Of a stretch of DNA of 32,097 nt, positions 22,751 through 31,733 are shown piece by piece (positions within the stretch are counted from its first letter, which is position 1; each line of letters starts with the position of its first letter). Source of the stretch: Firmicutes bacterium UBA1764 (lineage in GTDB: Bacteria; Bacillota; Clostridia; Peptostreptococcales; Anaerovoracaceae); NCBI GenBank assembly GCA_002315535.1, contig DCHA01000020.1:7873-39969 (forward strand), written 5' to 3'. The position numbers were made by a program, and so were the translations under genes. The notes under the pieces were generated by a model. That model searched no databases and had not been told where the DNA came from. It saw nothing but the letters and a program-made list of their open reading frames with translations.

Positions 22751-23613
22751 AATTCTTTCATATCCTCCGGAATATCCGTTTTAATCTCTATTGTTTCGCC
22801 CGTAACGGGATGCTCAAATGATAAATAATATGAATGCAGGGCCTGCCTTCCGAATACCTCAGGAAATGCCTCAGACCCATACAAATCATCGCCGACAAGT
22901 ATGTGCCCGAGATAGCTCATATGGCATCTTATTTGGTGAGTCCTGCCCGTCTCAAGTCTCAACTCGAGCATGCTGTAGCCCGGGATATTATCAAGGACAC
23001 TGTAATGCGTAATCGACGGCTGTCCATCAGGCTTTACAATTCTTCTTGCGACATGATTCGGATCCTTGCCCATTGGCTCATTCACCGTTCCTCCGCACTC
23101 AACATTCCCATGAACGATTGCAATATACTTTTTTGTAATCTCGCTTCTGCTTAAGAAATCCTGAGCGTGAGAATTCTTTGCAACTATTATCAGGCCGGAG
23201 GTGTCGCGGTCCAGTCTGTTTACAAAGCGAAGCTTATATGTTTCCTGTCTCTCCTGCATGTAATACGTAATCGCATTTGCAAGAGTATGCTCCTGGTAAT
23301 TGTTTGTCGGATGAACGATAAGAAACGGCTGCTTATTGATAATGAGAAGATCATTATCCTCATAGCACACCTCGATTGGAATGTCCTCCGGCTCGAAATA
23401 GCTCGTTTCTTCAGGAAACTCACATGTGAGAAGCTGACCTGCCCGTCCCTTATCGCGAAGCCTGCAGATCTTATCATCAAGATGCAGCGCACCGTCAATA
23501 AGCTTGATCTGCTTTATAAGCCTTGACGAAAACAGGAACTTCCTTTGAAGAAGTTCCTTTACATACAATTCCTCGTCTTCTGTTGTTAATCTGTATTCAA
23601 GCCTTGAAGACAT
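22729..23613 (-). CDS. RluA/RluD-family pseudouridine synthase, 294 aa
   Basis: The enzyme converts uridine to pseudouridine in rRNA or tRNA. An S4-like N-terminal domain (about 15-68, LLQRKFLFSSRLIKQIKLIDGALHLDDK) precedes the catalytic domain. That domain has VNRLDRDTSGL (catalytic Asp135, with Asn in the place of the His seen in E. coli RluD, common in Firmicutes) and the GRTHQIRCHM motif. The target cannot be fixed from sequence, because Firmicutes have several paralogues. The ATG overlaps the pepF stop as TAATG. Confidence 0.9.
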   Translation of the reverse strand: MSSRLEYRLTTEDEELYVKELLQRKFLFSSRLIKQIKLIDGALHLDDKICRLRDKGRAGQLLTCEFPEETSYFEPEDIPIEVCYEDNDLLIINKQPFLIVHPTNNYQEHTLANAITYYMQERQETYKLRFVNRLDRDTSGLIIVAKNSHAQDFLSRSEITKKYIAIVHGNVECGGTVNEPMGKDPNHVARRIVKPDGQPSITHYSVLDNIPGYSMLELRLETGRTHQIRCHMSYLGHILVGDDLYGSEAFPEVFGRQALHSYYLSFEHPVTGETIEIKTDIPEDMKELWNTLKI

Positions 23614-25406
23614 TACTTAAGAGTTTCCTCGAGTTCATCAAGAAGTGCTTCGAACTTAGCCATTGCAGCCTCAACAGGCTCCTTGCTTGCCATATCTACG
23701 CCGCCGTATTTAAGTACTTCGATAGGATAGTTGCTGCTTCCTGCCTTAAGGAACTTAAGGTATTCATCTGCGGCAGGTTTGCCCTTTTCAAGAATTCTTG
23801 AAGAGATTGCCGATGCAGCGCTGTAGCCTGTAGCGTACTGATATACGTAATATGCTGAATAGAAATGCGGAATTCTGGACCATTCAAGCTTGATGAAATC
23901 ATCATACTTTACTGCAGGTCCATAGTACTTCGCATTGATCTGTCCGTAAAGCTCCTCAAGAGCGTCAGCGGTGAGAACCTCGCCTCTTTCAACCATTCTG
24001 TGAGTCTCAAGTTCGAACTCCGCAAACTGAGTCTGACGGAAAAGTGTTGTTCTGAATTCCTCAAGCCACATGTTGAGAAGCTCTGCCTTTTCCTTCTTGC
24101 TCTTGGTATTGTTTATTAAATAATTCATCAGCAGAGATTCGTTAACTGTTGATGCAACCTCTGCAGCGAATATGCTGTAATCGCCATAGATATATGGCTG
24201 GTTCTTTCTTGAAAGATATGAATGCATTGAGTGCCCTGATTCATGAATCAGTGTAAACACATCCTCGAGTCTGTCCTGATAGTTTAGAAGTATATATGGC
24301 AGACTGCTGTATGATCCGAATGAATATGCGCCGCTGCGCTTTCCTTCTGTTTCGTATACGTCAACCCAGCGATCTTTATAGCCCTGCTTTAATGTGTCGC
24401 AGTACTCCTTGCCCATTGGCGCCAGCGCTGTCAGTGCCAGAGCCTGTCCATCCTCATAGCTATACTTCTTTTCTGCATTAGGAAGCATAGGAACGTAAAC
24501 ATCGTACATGCGAAGATCCTTAAGTCCGAGGAGCTTCTTTCTAAGCTTCATGTATCTGTGAAGTGCAGGCAGGTGCTCGTTTACAACCTTAAGAAGATTG
24601 TCATAAACCTCTTCAGGAATGTTTGCTCCGGAAAGAGCAGCCGCTCTTGAGCTCGGATACTTTCTGATTCTTGAATAGATAACATCCTGCTTAACGCTGT
24701 AGTTATATGCAGTTGCGATTGTGTTTCTGTACTGCTTGTATACGCCATAAAGGCTTTCGTATGCGGCCTTTCTGACGTCTCTGTTCTTGCTTCTTACAAG
24801 AGTCATATAAGAGCCGTGAGTAACAGGAACGAGCTTACCCTTTTCATTCTTGATTTCGCCGAACTTAAACTCTGCATCTGAGAGCATTCTAAATACATCC
24901 TCAGGGCAGCCTGTAAGCTCTGATATCTGGGCGAGCAGCATCTCATCTGATTTCTTCAGAATATGAGCACGCTGTCTGATTTCCTCGTTGATGTAAAACT
25001 CGTACATCTTAAGAGGCTTGTATTCCTTGATGAAAGCCTTAAGCGTATTAACAGGAATTGCGGCAAACTCCGGAGCAAAGAATGCGATTGACTGCATAAC
25101 CTGAGCAATCATTGCGCTTGCCTTGCCATCAAGCTCGATAGCGCTTGAGATTCTGCCATCCTCATCCTTTTTCTGATGAGCGTAAATGGCGATCTTTTCT
25201 GCCTTTTCAAGGAGCTTATCCTTGTCCTTTAATGCGCTGCAAAAGGTCTTTGCATCATCCTTTAAATGTCCCTGATATTTTGTGAAGGCCTTTGCCATTG
25301 AAAGGCACTTTTTAATTTCCTTTTCTGCAGCTTCTTTATCTGCATACATTGCTTCGATGTTCCACTTGTACTTCTGCGGAATGTCTTTTCTTGTTTTGTA
25401 AGCCAT
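23613..25406 (-). CDS. pepF: Oligoendopeptidase F, M3 family, 597 aa
   Basis: This is a cytosolic zinc metallopeptidase that trims short peptides. The zinc motif HESGH is at 388-392, with the third ligand Glu416 in AAEVASTVNES. The downstream substrate-binding segment is SAYYVYQYATGYSAASAIS. The length fits PepF/M3B (about 600). There is no signal sequence. The ribosome site AGGAG is 6 nt before ATG. It sits between murE and the pseudouridine synthase gene in the der operon. Confidence 0.93.
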   Translation of the reverse strand: MAYKTRKDIPQKYKWNIEAMYADKEAAEKEIKKCLSMAKAFTKYQGHLKDDAKTFCSALKDKDKLLEKAEKIAIYAHQKKDEDGRISSAIELDGKASAMIAQVMQSIAFFAPEFAAIPVNTLKAFIKEYKPLKMYEFYINEEIRQRAHILKKSDEMLLAQISELTGCPEDVFRMLSDAEFKFGEIKNEKGKLVPVTHGSYMTLVRSKNRDVRKAAYESLYGVYKQYRNTIATAYNYSVKQDVIYSRIRKYPSSRAAALSGANIPEEVYDNLLKVVNEHLPALHRYMKLRKKLLGLKDLRMYDVYVPMLPNAEKKYSYEDGQALALTALAPMGKEYCDTLKQGYKDRWVDVYETEGKRSGAYSFGSYSSLPYILLNYQDRLEDVFTLIHESGHSMHSYLSRKNQPYIYGDYSIFAAEVASTVNESLLMNYLINNTKSKKEKAELLNMWLEEFRTTLFRQTQFAEFELETHRMVERGEVLTADALEELYGQINAKYYGPAVKYDDFIKLEWSRIPHFYSAYYVYQYATGYSAASAISSRILEKGKPAADEYLKFLKAGSSNYPIEVLKYGGVDMASKEPVEAAMAKFEALLDELEETLK

Positions 25407-25415
25407 GATAATCTC

Positions 25416-26747
25416 CTATAAGCTCTTTAGAGCCTCCTCCACCTGTGTTGTTTCTGGTATAAACGGAACGTAGTCGTTCCCCCTGTGCATATACTCTTCT
25501 CTGCCCTTGCCCGTTAAAGCAATTACGGTTCCGGGCTTTGCGTTTGCGATAGCGGTCTTAATAGCCTCGTTTCTGTCAACGATGACTCTGCAAGGAGTAT
25601 TAAGCTCGTCGAATTTTCTTCTTAATATTTCACAGATTTCCGAAGCATCCTCAAGTCCGGGATCCTCTTCGGTAACCCATACGAAGTCTACATACTTTGC
25701 GGCAGCCTCCGGAAGATCATTTCTTCTCTGAAGTCCCTTGCCGCCGGGGCATCCGAATAAGGCCTCTAGTCTCTTGCCCGGATAAAGCTCTTTTAAAGCC
25801 GAGAACAGCTTGTCAAAGCTGAGCGTGCTGTGCGCGTAATCAACGACGCAGGTGACATCCTTTTCTTTGTTTTCAAAAATCTCCATGCGTCCGGGAACAC
25901 TTGCCTTTGCAAGTCCTTCCTTTATTGCATCCTCTGCTATGCCAAGCTCTCTGCAAATCGCAATAGCGGCAAGTGCATTTTCTTTATTAAAGCTTCCCGG
26001 AAGTGACAGCTCATATTCAAGCTTAATCTTCTCTGCGGAGTATGTAATAATCTTTTCACAGATAGGGCTTATCATTGCGGCAGCTCTTATTTCTGCGTAT
26101 CTGTCGCTATCCCTGTTTATTACAGCAACCCTGCACTGCGACATCAGCTTTACCTTGCTCTTAAAGTAATCCTCGATGTCCGTATGCTCGCCTTCACCTA
26201 TATGATCAAGTCCGAAATTAAGAAAGGCTCCAATGCTGTAAATAACGCCTCTTGTCCTGTCATACTTAAGGCCCTGAGATGAAACCTCCATTACAAAGGC
26301 ATCTACGCCCGCTTCTCTCGCATTTGCAAAATGATGCATGAGCTCGAGAGCCTCCGGAGTTGTCAAATGTGATTCAAAGCTTTCGATTCCGTCATAGGTA
26401 TCTATAGTTGAAAGGAAGGCTAAATTCTTTCCTGCACATTCAAAGATTGATTTAATAAAATAAAGAGTTGTTGATTTTCCCTTTGAGCCGGTAATTCCTA
26501 TTGTCGGATATGCCCTCCACGGATAGTCATAAAACTCACCCGCCATATCAGCCATTGCGACTCTTATGTCATCAACCTTGATGCAGGGAATGCTTACGCC
26601 GTAATCAATTTCCGAAACATAAGCCTTTGCGCCCTTTTCAATAGCGCTCATAAGATATTCTTTTTTGAACTGAGCTCCCTTGCAAAAGAACAGCGCATCT
26701 ATTTTCACCGCTCTTGAGTCATAGGTCAGCATTGAGTAATTATCCAT
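25416..26747 (-). CDS. murE: MurE-type UDP-MurNAc-dipeptide ligase, probably not the DAP-adding kind, 443 aa
   Basis: This ATP-dependent Mur ligase adds the third stem-peptide residue to UDP-MurNAc-L-Ala-D-Glu. The P-loop is GITGSKGKST (84-93), and it has the MEVSSQGL and VDYAHS motifs of MurE. The carbamylated Lys (in YFKSKVKLM, Lys198) and the C-terminal domain are present. At the substrate-recognition site, the DNPR of meso-diaminopimelate enzymes is EDPG here (361-364). This resembles the DDPN or DNPA of lysine-adding MurE from streptococci and staphylococci. The N-terminal domain is shorter than in E. coli MurE (about 495 residues). The gene overlaps the upstream DUF975 gene as TAATG. 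Another possibility is a MurE paralogue acting outside the main pathway. Confidence 0.85.
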   Translation of the reverse strand: MDNYSMLTYDSRAVKIDALFFCKGAQFKKEYLMSAIEKGAKAYVSEIDYGVSIPCIKVDDIRVAMADMAGEFYDYPWRAYPTIGITGSKGKSTTLYFIKSIFECAGKNLAFLSTIDTYDGIESFESHLTTPEALELMHHFANAREAGVDAFVMEVSSQGLKYDRTRGVIYSIGAFLNFGLDHIGEGEHTDIEDYFKSKVKLMSQCRVAVINRDSDRYAEIRAAAMISPICEKIITYSAEKIKLEYELSLPGSFNKENALAAIAICRELGIAEDAIKEGLAKASVPGRMEIFENKEKDVTCVVDYAHSTLSFDKLFSALKELYPGKRLEALFGCPGGKGLQRRNDLPEAAAKYVDFVWVTEEDPGLEDASEICEILRRKFDELNTPCRVIVDRNEAIKTAIANAKPGTVIALTGKGREEYMHRGNDYVPFIPETTQVEEALKSL

Positions 26748-27553
26748 TAATTAAACGCCTCTGCCTCTCCGAGATCTTCAACATTTTTTATTACCATTCT
26801 TCCGACTAAGATATCAAAGAAGCCGACCTTTGCAGAATATAGATATACATCAACTACAATGGTGATGAGTAAAAGAACATCTACAAGCGGATTTAGCTTG
26901 GTAATATATGCGGCAGCCTGAGAATACTCAGCGGCGAGCATAGCTTCCTTTGCCATATCCATATACTTGCCATCCATTACGAAATGACAAATGAATGCCG
27001 GAATTGATGCAAGTATATACCAACCTACAAAGCTGATAATCATTGAGATGTATTTAAGCTTGTTGCCTCTCATGATGAACTTACTCTCAAACATGCACTT
27101 TGCGGGTGACTTTGTCGGATCATCGGCCAGAATATAGAATGACTGGCTGTAGCTGATTGCGGCAATGATTCCAGGTACGATGAAGAGCATGGACCAAAGC
27201 CAAGTAAAGAGCATCATCCTGATATAAAGAACGAGTGCCTTTCCGAAATAATCAAAGCCGTGCTTGATTCCGCCAAAGCCAAGTGTGCCTTCTTGTCTGA
27301 ACACCTTTAAATAAAAGTTTATCAGCGATAGCGTTATCGGACCTGCGATAACAACCGAATAAATATTAATAACCGATGCTAGTATCCCCAGCGTATCAAA
27401 GCTCGAATCAATCGAGTTGTAGATAAATGCCGGAGCCTGCATAATAAAATGACAAACAAGTGTAAATAGAATCGCTTCCTGCCAATGTCCCTTTAATGAC
27501 TGTCTTCCGAGGGCTCTTAAGGCCTTCACTCTGTCAGTAATAATTCTGTTCAT
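26747..27553 (-). CDS. DUF975-family membrane protein, 268 aa
   Basis: This integral membrane protein has about five or six hydrophobic segments. The opening RVKALRALGRQSLKGHW and the central block SPAKCMFESKFIMRGNKLKYISMIISFVGWYILA match the pattern of DUF975, a Firmicute family of unknown function. There is no signal peptide. The ribosome site GGGAG is 5 nt before the ATG. It lies between the site-2 protease and murE genes, with both junctions tight. Confidence 0.8.
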   Translation of the reverse strand: MNRIITDRVKALRALGRQSLKGHWQEAILFTLVCHFIMQAPAFIYNSIDSSFDTLGILASVINIYSVVIAGPITLSLINFYLKVFRQEGTLGFGGIKHGFDYFGKALVLYIRMMLFTWLWSMLFIVPGIIAAISYSQSFYILADDPTKSPAKCMFESKFIMRGNKLKYISMIISFVGWYILASIPAFICHFVMDGKYMDMAKEAMLAAEYSQAAAYITKLNPLVDVLLLITIVVDVYLYSAKVGFFDILVGRMVIKNVEDLGEAEAFN

Positions 27554-27591
27554 TTTCTCTCCCGTTTAATTCTTGTACTAACTGAAAATAT

Positions 27592-28260
27592 TTAATACAA
27601 TCCGCCGAAGCAAATTGTTCTGATAAGCCAGTTCATAGGCTTTGTGATAAGGAAGCTCGGAATATCAGCGATAAGAATCACTATCAAAATCAGAGTCCCG
27701 TATCTGTAAACCATATTCCATACCTTAGTGCCGCGAAGCTTAAAGATGTCGGATATAATATTAAATCCGTCAAGCGGTGGCACAGGCAGCAAATTGAAAA
27801 ACATTAAGCCGTAATTTATAGCAATAATATCAAGCCAGATATCAAATACTATGTCTCCGGCGCTTGTGTAAATGAGGAAGTAAAAGCCCCCATCTAAGGC
27901 CAGCGCTATTCTCATTAAAATTGCCAGCGCAGTCGCAATGATGAAATTCATTGTAACTCCGGCAAAGGCAACAAAAATCGAATCTCTTCGCACATTCTTG
28001 AAATTACTCGGAACAATTACTACAGGCTTTCCCCATCCGAAATGGACCAAAAGCAAAGCGATAAATCCAATCGGGTCAATATGCGCCATAGGGTTAACCG
28101 TTACACGCCCCATTGCCCTTGGCGTCGGGTCGCCGCATTTATCAGCGACAAATGCATGCGCATATTCGTGCATGGACAGGGCAATGATAATGCCCGGCAG
28201 CATGCAGATGGTTTCAATTAAGTAGTCGATTATTCCGCCGTTAAGTAACGCGTTAATCAT
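27592..28260 (-). CDS. Site-2-protease-family zinc membrane peptidase, 222 aa
   Basis: This is a compact M50B-type intramembrane protease. Zinc motif HEYAH lies at 31-35, inside the first core membrane segment, and the second zinc/active-site motif NLLPVPPLDG is near 156-165. About five hydrophobic segments are visible, with no PDZ domain. This small single-domain S2P form is widespread in Firmicutes and usually lacks an assigned substrate, so no specific role in regulated proteolysis is claimed. ATG overlaps the miaB stop by 8 nt and has GGAG upstream. Confidence 0.88.
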   Translation of the reverse strand: MINALLNGGIIDYLIETICMLPGIIIALSMHEYAHAFVADKCGDPTPRAMGRVTVNPMAHIDPIGFIALLLVHFGWGKPVVIVPSNFKNVRRDSIFVAFAGVTMNFIIATALAILMRIALALDGGFYFLIYTSAGDIVFDIWLDIIAINYGLMFFNLLPVPPLDGFNIISDIFKLRGTKVWNMVYRYGTLILIVILIADIPSFLITKPMNWLIRTICFGGLY

Positions 28261-29581
28261 TTACCAATTCTCCGTATAAGCTAAAGGTCTGAGCCTTTAC
28301 AATTTTCACAGGAACAATTTTTCCGACAAGCGATGTATCACCCGGAAGATCAACAGTCTTTAAACTTTCCGTTCTTCCTGTCAGCATGCTCTTATCGGTC
28401 TTTGAAGTCCCCTCGATTAATACAGGAATAATCTTGTCCTGGAACTGCTTCATTTCCTCTTCCTGTATTTCATGAATCACCTCTATAAGTCTGTTAAAGC
28501 GTTCATGCTTTATCTCCTCCGGAATCTGATTTGTCCAGCTTGCGGCCGGAGTACCCTCTCTTATTGAATAAAGGAAGGTAAAGGCTGAATCATATCTGAC
28601 CTGCTTTACCAAATCCAGCGTATCCTTGAAATCCTCCTCGGTCTCTCCGGGGAAGCCGACAATGATATCTGTTGTGATTGCTATATCAGGACAAACCTCT
28701 TTAAGCTTTGCAACTCTGCCAAGGTACTGCTCTCTGTCATAGTGTCTGTTCATTGCCTTTAGCACTGCGTTGCTGCCTGACTGAACCGGCAGATGGAAGC
28801 AGTGACATAGATGCTTTAGATCCTTAAAGCAATCTATAAGCTCATCAGATAAATCCTTTGGATGTGATGTCATAAAGCGAATACGCTCAATTCCATCAAT
28901 CTTATCTATTTCGCGAAGCAGCTGAGCAAAGTTTTCAATGCCGCCTTCTTCGCCCTTGTATGAGTTTACATTCTGGCCAAGGAGAGTTATTTCCTTGCAT
29001 CCGCTTTGCGCAAGGCAGTTAATCTCTTTTAATATTTCTGCAGGCTTTCTGCTGCGCTCGCGGCCTCTGGTATAAGGCACAATGCAGTATGCGCAGAAAT
29101 TATTACAGCCCTGCATGATGTTGACATAAGCCTTAAAATCATACATGCGTTTTGCAGGGAGGCCTTCGGCGATAGTATCCGAATTTTCCCACACATCAAT
29201 AATTCTCTCGTGCATCTCTGAAACGTTCTTGAAAAGCTTGGGGAAATCACCGATATTGTGTGTTCCGAAAACAAGATCAACCCAGGGATATTTCTGCTTA
29301 AGAGTATCGATGATATGTTGCTGCTGCATCATGCATCCGCATACAATAACAAGCTTTTCTCTGTTTTCCTCATGGCTGTGCTTGAGCTGTCCCAGCACTC
29401 CGAAGAATTTCTTGTCAGCATTTTCACGAACCGAGCAGGTATTTAGTATTACCACCTGCGCCACGATTTTATCAGGCTCGTAGCTGTAGCCCAGCTCCTC
29501 CATAAAGCCTGCCAGAGTCTCGGAATCTCTTTCGTTCATCTGGCAACCAAAGGTTACAACGTGATATGTTTTATATTTCAT
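28253..29581 (-). CDS. miaB: tRNA-2-methylthio-N6-dimethylallyladenosine synthase MiaB, 442 aa
   Basis: This radical SAM methylthiotransferase acts on A37 of tRNAs reading UNN codons. The N-terminal UPF0004 domain has the three auxiliary-cluster Cys (13, 49, 83). The radical SAM motif CNNFCAYC gives Cys159/163/166, in the family setting IMQGCNNFCAYCIVPYTRGRERSR. A TRAM domain ends the protein. The GREASRP-like segment is GRERSRKP, as in MiaB rather than MtaB or RimO. I prefer ATG 29581, which overlaps the der stop. A TTG at 29608 would add nine residues lying wholly inside der. Confidence 0.93.
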   Translation of the reverse strand: MKYKTYHVVTFGCQMNERDSETLAGFMEELGYSYEPDKIVAQVVILNTCSVRENADKKFFGVLGQLKHSHEENREKLVIVCGCMMQQQHIIDTLKQKYPWVDLVFGTHNIGDFPKLFKNVSEMHERIIDVWENSDTIAEGLPAKRMYDFKAYVNIMQGCNNFCAYCIVPYTRGRERSRKPAEILKEINCLAQSGCKEITLLGQNVNSYKGEEGGIENFAQLLREIDKIDGIERIRFMTSHPKDLSDELIDCFKDLKHLCHCFHLPVQSGSNAVLKAMNRHYDREQYLGRVAKLKEVCPDIAITTDIIVGFPGETEEDFKDTLDLVKQVRYDSAFTFLYSIREGTPAASWTNQIPEEIKHERFNRLIEVIHEIQEEEMKQFQDKIIPVLIEGTSKTDKSMLTGRTESLKTVDLPGDTSLVGKIVPVKIVKAQTFSLYGELVND

Positions 29582-30902
29582 CGCTTTCGCCCTTTTCTCT
29601 GAATACAAATTTTACGGAAGTACCATCAAAGCCATAAGCATCTCTGATCTTGTTTTCAAGATATCTTGAATAGCTGAAATGCATAAGCTCCCTGTCATTA
29701 ACCTGGAAGCTGAAGAGTGGTGGCTTAACCCCAATCTGAGTTACGTAGTAAATCTTAAGTCTCTTGCCCTTATCTGATGGCGGATTGTTCATCATCATTG
29801 CGTCCTGGATAAGTGCGTTGAGCTGGCCTGTAGATACTCTCATTGCTCTGTTTTCGGAAACAGCCTTTGCGGTATCGATTACAGGGTCAAGTCTTTGCCC
29901 CTTAATTGCAGATGTGAAAAGCACCGGAGCGTAGTTCATAAAGCTCAGCTGGCCTGCAATTTCATTTCTCATATCTCTCATTGTGTTGGTTTCCTTGTGA
30001 ACAATATCCCACTTGTTTACAACAACAATGATTCCCTTTCCTGCCTCGTGTGCAATACCGGCAATCTTCTTATCCTGCTCTGTAACACCTTCGGTTCCAT
30101 CGATTACAAGAAGAGCAACGTCGCATCTTTCAATAGCGGCAACCGCTCTGACAACAGAGAATTTCTCTATATCATCGTAGACCTTGCTTCTGCGGCGAAT
30201 TCCCGCAGTATCGATAAGTGTATACTTAGTTCCGTCCTTTTCAAAAGGCGTATCTATACTGTCTCTAGTAGTGCCCGCAATGTTTGAAACGATTACTCTG
30301 TTTTCGCCAACCAGAGCGTTAACAATTGAAGACTTACCTACATTAGGCTTTCCGATAATTGCAATCTTTACATTATCGTCATCATCAGCCTTATCATATT
30401 CAGCCCATGGGATCTTGTCGAAAATTGCATCAAGAACCTCTCCGAGGCCTGTCATATTTGCCGCTGATACTGCATACGGATCTCCGAGTCCAAGCTCGTA
30501 GAGATCATAGAAGTGATCAGGCAGCTTCATTCCGTCGATTTTATTTGCAACGAGTACAACCTTTTTATTCTTGCGTCTTAAGATTTCACCAACTTCAAAA
30601 TCAGCTGTTGTAAGGCCTTCCTTTCCATCAACCATGAAAACGATTACATCAGCCATATCCATTGCGACCTCTGCCTGAGCTCTCATCTGTGCAGGGATTA
30701 TTTCCTCTGAATCAGGCTCTATTCCGCCTGTGTCGATGAGGAAGAAGTGCTTTGATGACCATTCGCCTTCGGCAATAATTCTGTCTCTTGTTACGCCCGG
30801 AGTATCCTCAACTATGGAAACTCTGCGTCCGATTATTTTATTAAAGAATGTGGACTTTCCGACATTTGGGCGTCCTACGATTGCTACAATAGGTTTACTC
30901 AT
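29571..30902 (-). CDS. der: Ribosome-assembly GTPase Der (EngA), 443 aa
   Basis: The protein has two tandem GTPase domains, the mark of Der, needed for 50S subunit maturation. The first has GRPNVGKS, DTGG and NKID. The second has GKPNVGKS, DTAGIRRRSK and NKWD. The C-terminal KH-like domain includes the KIYYVTQIGVKPPLFSFQVND segment that packs on the G domains. The length is normal. It is the first gene of the operon running down to 22244, with a promoter in the gap upstream. Confidence 0.96.
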   Translation of the reverse strand: MSKPIVAIVGRPNVGKSTFFNKIIGRRVSIVEDTPGVTRDRIIAEGEWSSKHFFLIDTGGIEPDSEEIIPAQMRAQAEVAMDMADVIVFMVDGKEGLTTADFEVGEILRRKNKKVVLVANKIDGMKLPDHFYDLYELGLGDPYAVSAANMTGLGEVLDAIFDKIPWAEYDKADDDDNVKIAIIGKPNVGKSSIVNALVGENRVIVSNIAGTTRDSIDTPFEKDGTKYTLIDTAGIRRRSKVYDDIEKFSVVRAVAAIERCDVALLVIDGTEGVTEQDKKIAGIAHEAGKGIIVVVNKWDIVHKETNTMRDMRNEIAGQLSFMNYAPVLFTSAIKGQRLDPVIDTAKAVSENRAMRVSTGQLNALIQDAMMMNNPPSDKGKRLKIYYVTQIGVKPPLFSFQVNDRELMHFSYSRYLENKIRDAYGFDGTSVKFVFREKGESDEI

Positions 30903-30939
30903 TTTTTACTCTCTCTTTTTGTGCACTATATAACATATT

Positions 30940-30948
30940 AGTATAACA
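30940..30948 (-). promoter_or_regulatory. Extended -10 promoter for the der operon
   Basis: On the minus strand TGTTATACT (30940-30948) has TATACT with the extended TG. Upstream of it I see only a poor -35 (TTATAT). It lies just past the terminator of the CBS-ACT gene and about 40 nt before der. Confidence 0.55.
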
Positions 30949-30974
30949 TAAAATAGAAGATAATATAAGGCATG

Positions 30975-31001
30975 AAAAAAGAGCTGCCGTATGGCAGCTC
31001 T
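30975..31001 (-). terminator. Rho-independent terminator after the CBS-ACT gene
   Basis: On the minus strand a perfect 9 bp stem (AGAGCTGCC / GGCAGCTCT) with loop ATAC is followed by a T6 run. It starts 14 nt after the stop codon and separates this gene from the der operon. Confidence 0.95.
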
Positions 31002-31015
31002 CTAATATACAGGAT

Positions 31016-31660
31016 TTATCTAACGCTTGCGTCTACTACTGTGTATCCGAGACTTTCAAATTTCTTTGAAACCTCTTCAATCTTTCCGTCCTTTGTTGTG
31101 CGGAATACAAGCTCAGCCTTACCATCGCTTGTGCACTGTGTGAATACGAAGTGAGTCATGTTAATTCCAAGCTCGTGTGTTACTCCACCCATCTGGTTGA
31201 GAACTCCCGGAATATTGTCTGCAGAAACTACATATCTGTTTCCTTCTGTTCTTCCGCCAAGCATAGCAATGAATGAATCAAGCATATCAGATTCGGTAAT
31301 AATACCTGCGATCTTATCTCCGTTTAATACAACAAGAGCATTGATGTGATTGTCACGCATAAGGATAGCAGCGTCTTCAATGCAAGTTTCCGGAGTGCAT
31401 GTGATTACATCCTTTGACATTGCATCCTTTACAGTAGCCTTTGAAAGAAGAGCACCGATTTCGAATACTGAAAGAGTTGTTGCGCCTGATGGGCTTACTC
31501 TGTCAACGTCCTTGTCAGTAACAATTCCTACAAGCTGATCACCCTTTACAACAGGAACCTTCTTGAGCTTGTTCTGCTTCATTAAATTTGTGAGCTCTGC
31601 AATGCTGGCATCAACCTGCACACAGATTGGATTTGGGGTCATGCGTTCTCTTACTAACAT
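31016..31660 (-). CDS. CBS-domain pair with C-terminal ACT domain, 214 aa
   Basis: This is a cytosolic sensor-type protein. Two CBS repeats (about 1-55 and 75-135, with opening RMTPNPICV and DAMSKDVITC) should form a Bateman module binding an adenine nucleotide. An ACT-like domain (about 142-214, RYVVSADNIPGVLNQMGGVTHELGINM) usually binds an amino acid or small ligand. The architecture matches AcuB-like proteins, but that name implies acetoin metabolism, which nothing here supports. It is monocistronic, with its own promoter (-10 TATAAT) and terminator, and the ribosome site GGGAGG is 6 nt before ATG. Confidence 0.88.
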   Translation of the reverse strand: MLVRERMTPNPICVQVDASIAELTNLMKQNKLKKVPVVKGDQLVGIVTDKDVDRVSPSGATTLSVFEIGALLSKATVKDAMSKDVITCTPETCIEDAAILMRDNHINALVVLNGDKIAGIITESDMLDSFIAMLGGRTEGNRYVVSADNIPGVLNQMGGVTHELGINMTHFVFTQCTSDGKAELVFRTTKDGKIEEVSKKFESLGYTVVDASVR

Positions 31661-31704
31661 GGCGAACCTCCCTATAGATTAAACTAAAATTAATATCACT
31701 CTTT

Positions 31705-31733
31705 ATTATACCAAAAATATTGCTATTCTTGAA
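31705..31733 (-). promoter_or_regulatory. Promoter of the CBS-ACT gene
   Basis: On the minus strand, perfect -10 TATAAT (31705-31710) with extended TG has a weak -35 TTCAAG (31728-31733) 17 bp upstream. The -35 overlaps the last codons of cysK. No terminator is visible after cysK, so read-through is also possible. Confidence 0.7.
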
